From Desulfomicrobiaceae bacterium (lineage in GTDB: Bacteria; Desulfobacterota; Desulfovibrionia; Desulfovibrionales; Desulfomicrobiaceae), in contig DPEO01000039.1 in NCBI GenBank assembly GCA_003530935.1, positions 1 through 9,032 of the forward strand: a DNA stretch of 9,032 nucleotides. The letters run 5' to 3'. Both the position numbers and the translations under genes were made by a program. Positions 5,586 to 9,032 of the stretch are shown piece after piece (position 1 is the first letter of the stretch; each line of letters opens with the position of its first letter). The notes beneath the pieces were generated by a model, which worked only from the letters and a program-made list of their open reading frames with translations, did no database searches and had not been told where the DNA came from.

Positions 5586-6715
5586 TGCAGGTGTACGTCC
5601 ACCTCCCTTTGTGCCGCCGCAAATGCCGGTACTGTGCGTTTGCCTCTTGGGAGTTCTCTTCGGAGGCGGCGGCGCGGGTGGTGGACTTGATCGTGGCTCA
5701 TATGAGACGCTGGAGCGCGCAGGGTATCGGTCCGGCGCACACCATATACATCGGCGGCGGCACGCCGTCGTTGTGGGAGGCGCGGCAGCTTGCCCGCATA
5801 CTTGATGCGGTGGACCAGGCTGTGGGGATCGCTGCCGGGGCGGAGATCACGGTGGAAGCGAACCCGGAATCCGCCCTGCGTCCGGGGTGGATGGCTGCGC
5901 TTGGAGACATGGGGGTCACGCGCCTCAGCCTGGGCGTGCAGAGCTTTCGTGATCAGATTCTGGCATTCCTCGGCCGTCCGCACGATAGCGCGCAGGCGGT
6001 GGCGGCGGTGCAGGCCGCTGTGGCGACAGGATTGGCGGTGAGTGTGGACCTCTTGTGGAATGTGCCGGGAGTCCCTTTGGCGCAGTGGCAGCAGGACCTC
6101 GCTTGGGCCGTGGACCTTGGGGTGGGGCACGTGTCGTGCTATGCCTTGACCGTGGAGCCGGGCACTCCGCTGGCCGCGGATCCGGCACCCTGGCCTTCGG
6201 AAGACGAGGCTTCCGCTCAATTTCATTGGACGTGCCAGTTCTTGGAGGAACGCGGGTTCGTGCATTATGAGCTCGCCAACTTTGCGCGTCCGGGGGCGGT
6301 GTGCCGCCACAACCTTGGGTATTGGCGGGGCGAGGATTACTTGGGCGTTGGTCCCGCGGCAGTCTCCACCTGGCAGGGGCGTCGGTGGACCAATCCGGTC
6401 TCGCTGGAGGACTATGGTCTGATGGTGGAGGGAGCGCTTGCGCCGGAGGCGGAGTCCCTGTCGCCGGAGGTGGTCCTGCGGGAGCGGGTCATGCTGGGGC
6501 TGCGCACCCGGGACGGTTTTGACGTTGCTTCGTGGGCGTGTCGCCTGGGGCGGGATGCGGCCGAGTTTGGCGCCGCGCTTGAATCCTTGGCGCAGGCCGG
6601 CCTTGTGATATGGGACGGGATATCGGTACGGCTTTCCCGCCAGGGCATGCTACTGGGCAACGCCGTGTGTGCCCATATTTGGGATGTTCTCGATAGATGG
6701 ATGGAAACGACATAG
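5585..6715 (+). CDS. hemW: HemW-type radical SAM protein (heme chaperone, coproporphyrinogen oxidase-like)
   Basis: Radical SAM protein of 376 aa. Biochemically studied HemW proteins bind heme and pass it to respiratory enzymes; they are not coproporphyrinogen dehydrogenases despite frequent annotation as HemN. Visible: CRRKCRYC (10-17), the CX3CX2C [4Fe-4S] motif; YIGGGTPSL (55-63), SAM binding; TVEANPES (89-96); RLSLGVQSF (113-121); HYELANFAR (227-235); CRHNLGYWRGEDYLGVG (240-256), which is characteristic of HemW. After the third Cys it has Ala-Phe, so the extra Cys of true HemN is absent. The usual D-L-x-Y-G-L-P segment reads DLLWNVPGVP. A GTG codon lies directly before the ATG, but the ATG at 5585 is preferred: it overlaps the queH stop and has TTGGAG five bases upstream. 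The stop is seven bases before the helicase gene. Confidence 0.92.
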   Translation: MQVYVHLPLCRRKCRYCAFASWEFSSEAAARVVDLIVAHMRRWSAQGIGPAHTIYIGGGTPSLWEARQLARILDAVDQAVGIAAGAEITVEANPESALRPGWMAALGDMGVTRLSLGVQSFRDQILAFLGRPHDSAQAVAAVQAAVATGLAVSVDLLWNVPGVPLAQWQQDLAWAVDLGVGHVSCYALTVEPGTPLAADPAPWPSEDEASAQFHWTCQFLEERGFVHYELANFARPGAVCRHNLGYWRGEDYLGVGPAAVSTWQGRRWTNPVSLEDYGLMVEGALAPEAESLSPEVVLRERVMLGLRTRDGFDVASWACRLGRDAAEFGAALESLAQAGLVIWDGISVRLSRQGMLLGNAVCAHIWDVLDRWMETT

Positions 6716-6722
6716 GAATTAT

Positions 6723-8579
6723 ATGCATACGGAACCAATGGAACACGTGGACGCGTCGGCCTCGCACGGTGAGGCCCGCTGGGAAGATTTGGATGCGACC
6801 CTGCGTCAGGGGGCAAAGCGCTTGGGTTGGGAGGATCTCATGCCCGTGCAGCGCCGCGTGCTGCCGGTTTTGGCCGCAGGCCGGGACGTCATGGTGCAGT
6901 CGAGGACCGGCAGCGGCAAGACCGGGGCCTTTCTTTTGCCTATGGGGGCCATGGTCCACCAAAGCGGTGGGGTGCAGGCCTTGGTGCTCACGCCCACCCG
7001 GGAGCTCGCCGTGCAGGTATGCCGGGATGCGGAGATCCTGTTTGCCGATGCAGGGATCACTCCGGTGGCCATTTACGGCGGCGTCGGTTTCCGGCCGCAG
7101 ATGCAGGCGTTGGAGGCCGGGGCCCAGGTGGTGGTCGGCACTCCAGGGCGGATCCTCGATCATTTGCTGCGCGGTACTCTGCACCTCGACGCCTTGCGGC
7201 TGCTTGTCTTTGACGAGGCCGACCGCATGCTGTCCATGGGCTTTTATCCGGACATGAAGCAGCTGCAGCGTTACCTGCCTTCCGGGCTGCAGACGGCCAT
7301 GTTTTCTGCAACGTATCCGGGATACGTGCAGCGCTTGGCGGCGCAATTTCTCAAGGATCCCATATGTATTTCCTTGAGTCAGGACCAAGTCCACGTCCAC
7401 GATATCGTCCATGTGCAGTATCGTGTGCCGGCGCTGCAAAAGAGCCGCGCCTTGGTCAAGATCATCGAGATGGAAAATCCATCTTCGGCCATCGTGTTTT
7501 GCAACACCAAATCTGATGTGCATTTCGTCTCCGTGGTGCTCCAGCGCTTTGGCTATGAGACCGGCGAGTTGTCCGCCGATATTTCGCAATCAGCGCGGGA
7601 GGCCGTGCTCGACGATTTGCGGCGCGGGCGGATCAAATTCTTGGTGGCCACGGACGTGGCGGGCCGCGGCATCGACGTGCCGGACCTCTCCCATGTGTTT
7701 CAATACCAGCCGCCGCAAGATCCCGAGGCGTACGTGCACCGCACCGGGCGCACCGGTCGGGCCGGGGCCGCAGGGGTGGCCATTTCTCTGGTTTCTGGGG
7801 TGGAGGAGCTGGATTTGGCGGCCATCGGCCGACGCTTTGGCATCACCATCGAAGACCGTACCTTGCCTTCCGATGCCGAGGTCCAGGCCACCGTGGCGCA
7901 ACGGGCGGTTTCGTTGTTGGAGGCCGCGCTGCGCCGGGCGGACAATATCCAAAAGGAACGCTTGCAGCGCTTTGAACCCTTGGTGGCGGATTTGGCCGAA
8001 AGCGAGGACGGCCGCATTCTGTTGGCCATGCTGGTGGATCAGTTCTATCAATCGGTCTTTCACGCCGTGGAGCTCCCTGCGGCGGGGCCGCTGTTGGCTG
8101 CAGGCATGTCGTTTGCCGCAGGCCGTGAAAGCGCAGTGAGCGAGGAGGCGTCGCAGGACGCCTCGACGCGGGAGAAGCGTCGGCGTCGGCGTTCGCGCAA
8201 GAAGAAGGCCCCTGCTGTTGCGGACGCCGTTGGGCGCGAAGCGCTGACTGCGCCGGGCAATGCGGACCAGGACGCGATCCCGGTGGAGCAGGAGCACGTC
8301 CCGGTGGCTGCGGCTGTGCACGCCGCACCTGATCAGGCCGCATCCGAGACTACTGCCTCCTCAGTGGACGCTTCCGAGGATGCCGCAGGACCGGCCGAGG
8401 TGTCCGAAGCCAAGCCCAAGAGTCGTCGGCGTCGCCGTCGGCCGCGCAAAAACGGAGCAGCCAAGTCGGTGTCGGCCAATGGACCGGAGGACGCGCGTCA
8501 GGACGGGCCTGTTCCCGCCGCGGAGCCGCGCGAGGAACCGGCGCCCACTTCGCGACGCAAGAAGATCTTCTTGGAATAA
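6723..8579 (+). CDS. DEAD-box ATP-dependent RNA helicase with arginine-rich tail
   Basis: ATP-dependent RNA helicase, 618 aa, cytoplasmic. Core motifs in order: Q motif with Gln43; motif I SRTGSGKT (60-67); Ia TPTREL (90-95); Ib TPGR (140-143); II DEAD (164-167); III SAT (195-197); IV IVFCNTK (257-263); Q-x-x-R (289-292); V ATDVAGRGID (309-318); VI HRTGRTGR (339-346). Residues about 370-455 resemble the linker and dimerisation-like helical region of DeaD/CsdA proteins, but the DbpA RNA-binding domain is not recognisable. The rest is low complexity: RRRRRSRKKK (486-495), an Ala/Glu/Asp-rich spacer, RRRRRRPRKN (568-577) and a final SRRKK. The tail is likely disordered and RNA-binding. Start at ATG 6723 with AGGA five bases upstream, overlapping the hemW stop; an ATG at 6738 is a weaker alternative. 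Close to DeaD/CsdA or RhlE; exact subfamily not settled. Confidence 0.93.
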   Translation: MHTEPMEHVDASASHGEARWEDLDATLRQGAKRLGWEDLMPVQRRVLPVLAAGRDVMVQSRTGSGKTGAFLLPMGAMVHQSGGVQALVLTPTRELAVQVCRDAEILFADAGITPVAIYGGVGFRPQMQALEAGAQVVVGTPGRILDHLLRGTLHLDALRLLVFDEADRMLSMGFYPDMKQLQRYLPSGLQTAMFSATYPGYVQRLAAQFLKDPICISLSQDQVHVHDIVHVQYRVPALQKSRALVKIIEMENPSSAIVFCNTKSDVHFVSVVLQRFGYETGELSADISQSAREAVLDDLRRGRIKFLVATDVAGRGIDVPDLSHVFQYQPPQDPEAYVHRTGRTGRAGAAGVAISLVSGVEELDLAAIGRRFGITIEDRTLPSDAEVQATVAQRAVSLLEAALRRADNIQKERLQRFEPLVADLAESEDGRILLAMLVDQFYQSVFHAVELPAAGPLLAAGMSFAAGRESAVSEEASQDASTREKRRRRRSRKKKAPAVADAVGREALTAPGNADQDAIPVEQEHVPVAAAVHAAPDQAASETTASSVDASEDAAGPAEVSEAKPKSRRRRRRPRKNGAAKSVSANGPEDARQDGPVPAAEPREEPAPTSRRKKIFLE

Positions 8580-8596
8580 CCCTATGGGAGGTGCGC

Positions 8597-8956
8597 ATGG
8601 GGCAGGAACGACGTCGGCGCAGCCGGGTGCATGTGGAAATCCCGGTGTTTGTGGTGCAGGAGGGCCACCGTGTGCAGGGCATGCTGCACGATGTGAGCTT
8701 GAAGGGGCTCTCCTGCTCCGTGGACGGCCCATTGCAGGTCGGAGCCGAGTGTGCGGTGACTTTGGCCTTGGCTTCAGGTCTGCGCATCCATGCCGTCGGC
8801 CGGGTGGTGCGGGCCGGAGCCACTGAGGCGGCGGTGGACTTTGTGCGCCTGGAGGAGAAGGACTTCGCCCACCTGCGCAATGTGGTGCGCCTCTACGCCG
8901 AGGATGCCGACCAGGTGGACGAAGAACTCCGCACTCCGGCCTTTGGGGAGGACTAG
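8597..8956 (+). CDS. Small single-domain PilZ protein
   Basis: Predicted cyclic-di-GMP receptor of 119 aa, essentially one PilZ domain. The N-terminal basic stretch RRRRSRVHV (6-14) supplies the R-x-x-x-R element, and DVSLKG (33-38) matches the D/N-x-S-x-x-G element; together these bind c-di-GMP in the family. Beta strands follow, then DFVRLEEKDFAHLRNVVRLY, typical of the domain's C-terminal end, and a short acidic tail. The ATG at 8597 has GGGAGG five bases upstream (8586-8591); an in-frame GTG at 8591 falls inside that site and is rejected. It lies 17 bases after the helicase gene, so it is probably the last gene of the operon. Its stop (8954-8956) overlaps the stop of a convergent gene. 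The target process cannot be read from the sequence. Confidence 0.88.
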   Translation: MGQERRRRSRVHVEIPVFVVQEGHRVQGMLHDVSLKGLSCSVDGPLQVGAECAVTLALASGLRIHAVGRVVRAGATEAAVDFVRLEEKDFAHLRNVVRLYAEDADQVDEELRTPAFGED

Positions 8957-9032
8957 ATCGCGTCTTCGAGGCGCAGAAGCACGGCCTTGATGGCGAGTCC
9001 TGGACCGTATCCGCCCAGTCCTTTTCGTGCGA
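8953..9032 (-). CDS. Unidentified protein, C-terminal 25 residues only
   Basis: A minus-strand frame enters from the right edge, runs 25 codons and ends at TAG 8955-8953. It ends LGGYGPGLAIKAVLLRLE followed by DAI. Codon choice is GC-rich with mainly C or G in third positions, in line with the neighbours, and the stop abuts pilZ exactly, which is why I believe it is a real gene. I do not recognise the family. It is convergent with pilZ. Confidence 0.5.
   Translation of the reverse strand, partial: ARKGLGGYGPGLAIKAVLLRLEDAI

Noticed and set aside
8591..8596. GTG start for pilZ
   Set aside because: The codon overlaps the GGGAGG ribosome site that serves the ATG at 8597.
1..9032. CRISPR array, tRNA or rRNA gene, transposon, phage or defence system
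   Set aside because: Looked for and not seen; nearly all sequence is accounted for by housekeeping-type genes.

Overview
The window is dense, GC-rich bacterial chromosome with almost no spare DNA. Protein family content (a phenylacetate-CoA ligase-like protein, a TrmI-type tRNA methyltransferase, an RNase E/G, QueH, HemW, a DEAD-box helicase with an arginine-rich tail, and PilZ) and the style of the proteins suggest a Desulfovibrio-like member of the Desulfobacterota. This placement is inferred from recalled gene families and was not tested by any search.

Two divergent transcription units meet at a 224-base region (3352-3575). Leftward (minus strand) run trmI, a degenerate PaaK/CapK-type adenylate-forming protein, a ChaN-type lipoprotein with a PDZ domain, and the first 14 codons of mutM (fpg), which is cut by the window edge. 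The last three are tightly packed: ligase and chaN overlap by 10 bases, and chaN and mutM share one base (TGATG). A 120-base gap between trmI and the ligase holds a candidate promoter and a perfect 10-bp inverted repeat.

Rightward (plus strand) run rng, queH, hemW, a DEAD-box RNA helicase gene and a pilZ gene, with gaps of 9, -1, 7 and 17 bases. This looks like one operon. It ends convergently against an unidentified minus-strand gene, of which only the last 25 codons are present. The two stop codons overlap within a CTAG palindrome.

The theme of the centre is RNA: tRNA m1A methylation (TrmI), RNA processing and decay (RNase E/G), tRNA wobble-base modification (QueH) and RNA unwinding (DEAD-box). 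Heme trafficking (HemW) and c-di-GMP sensing (PilZ) travel with it. I see no phage, insertion sequence, CRISPR, tRNA or rRNA gene, and no defence system. The most unusual items are the PaaK-like protein that has lost two adenylation signature motifs, the RNase E/G plus DEAD-box co-operon, the T-rich leader of rng, and the ChaN-PDZ fusion.
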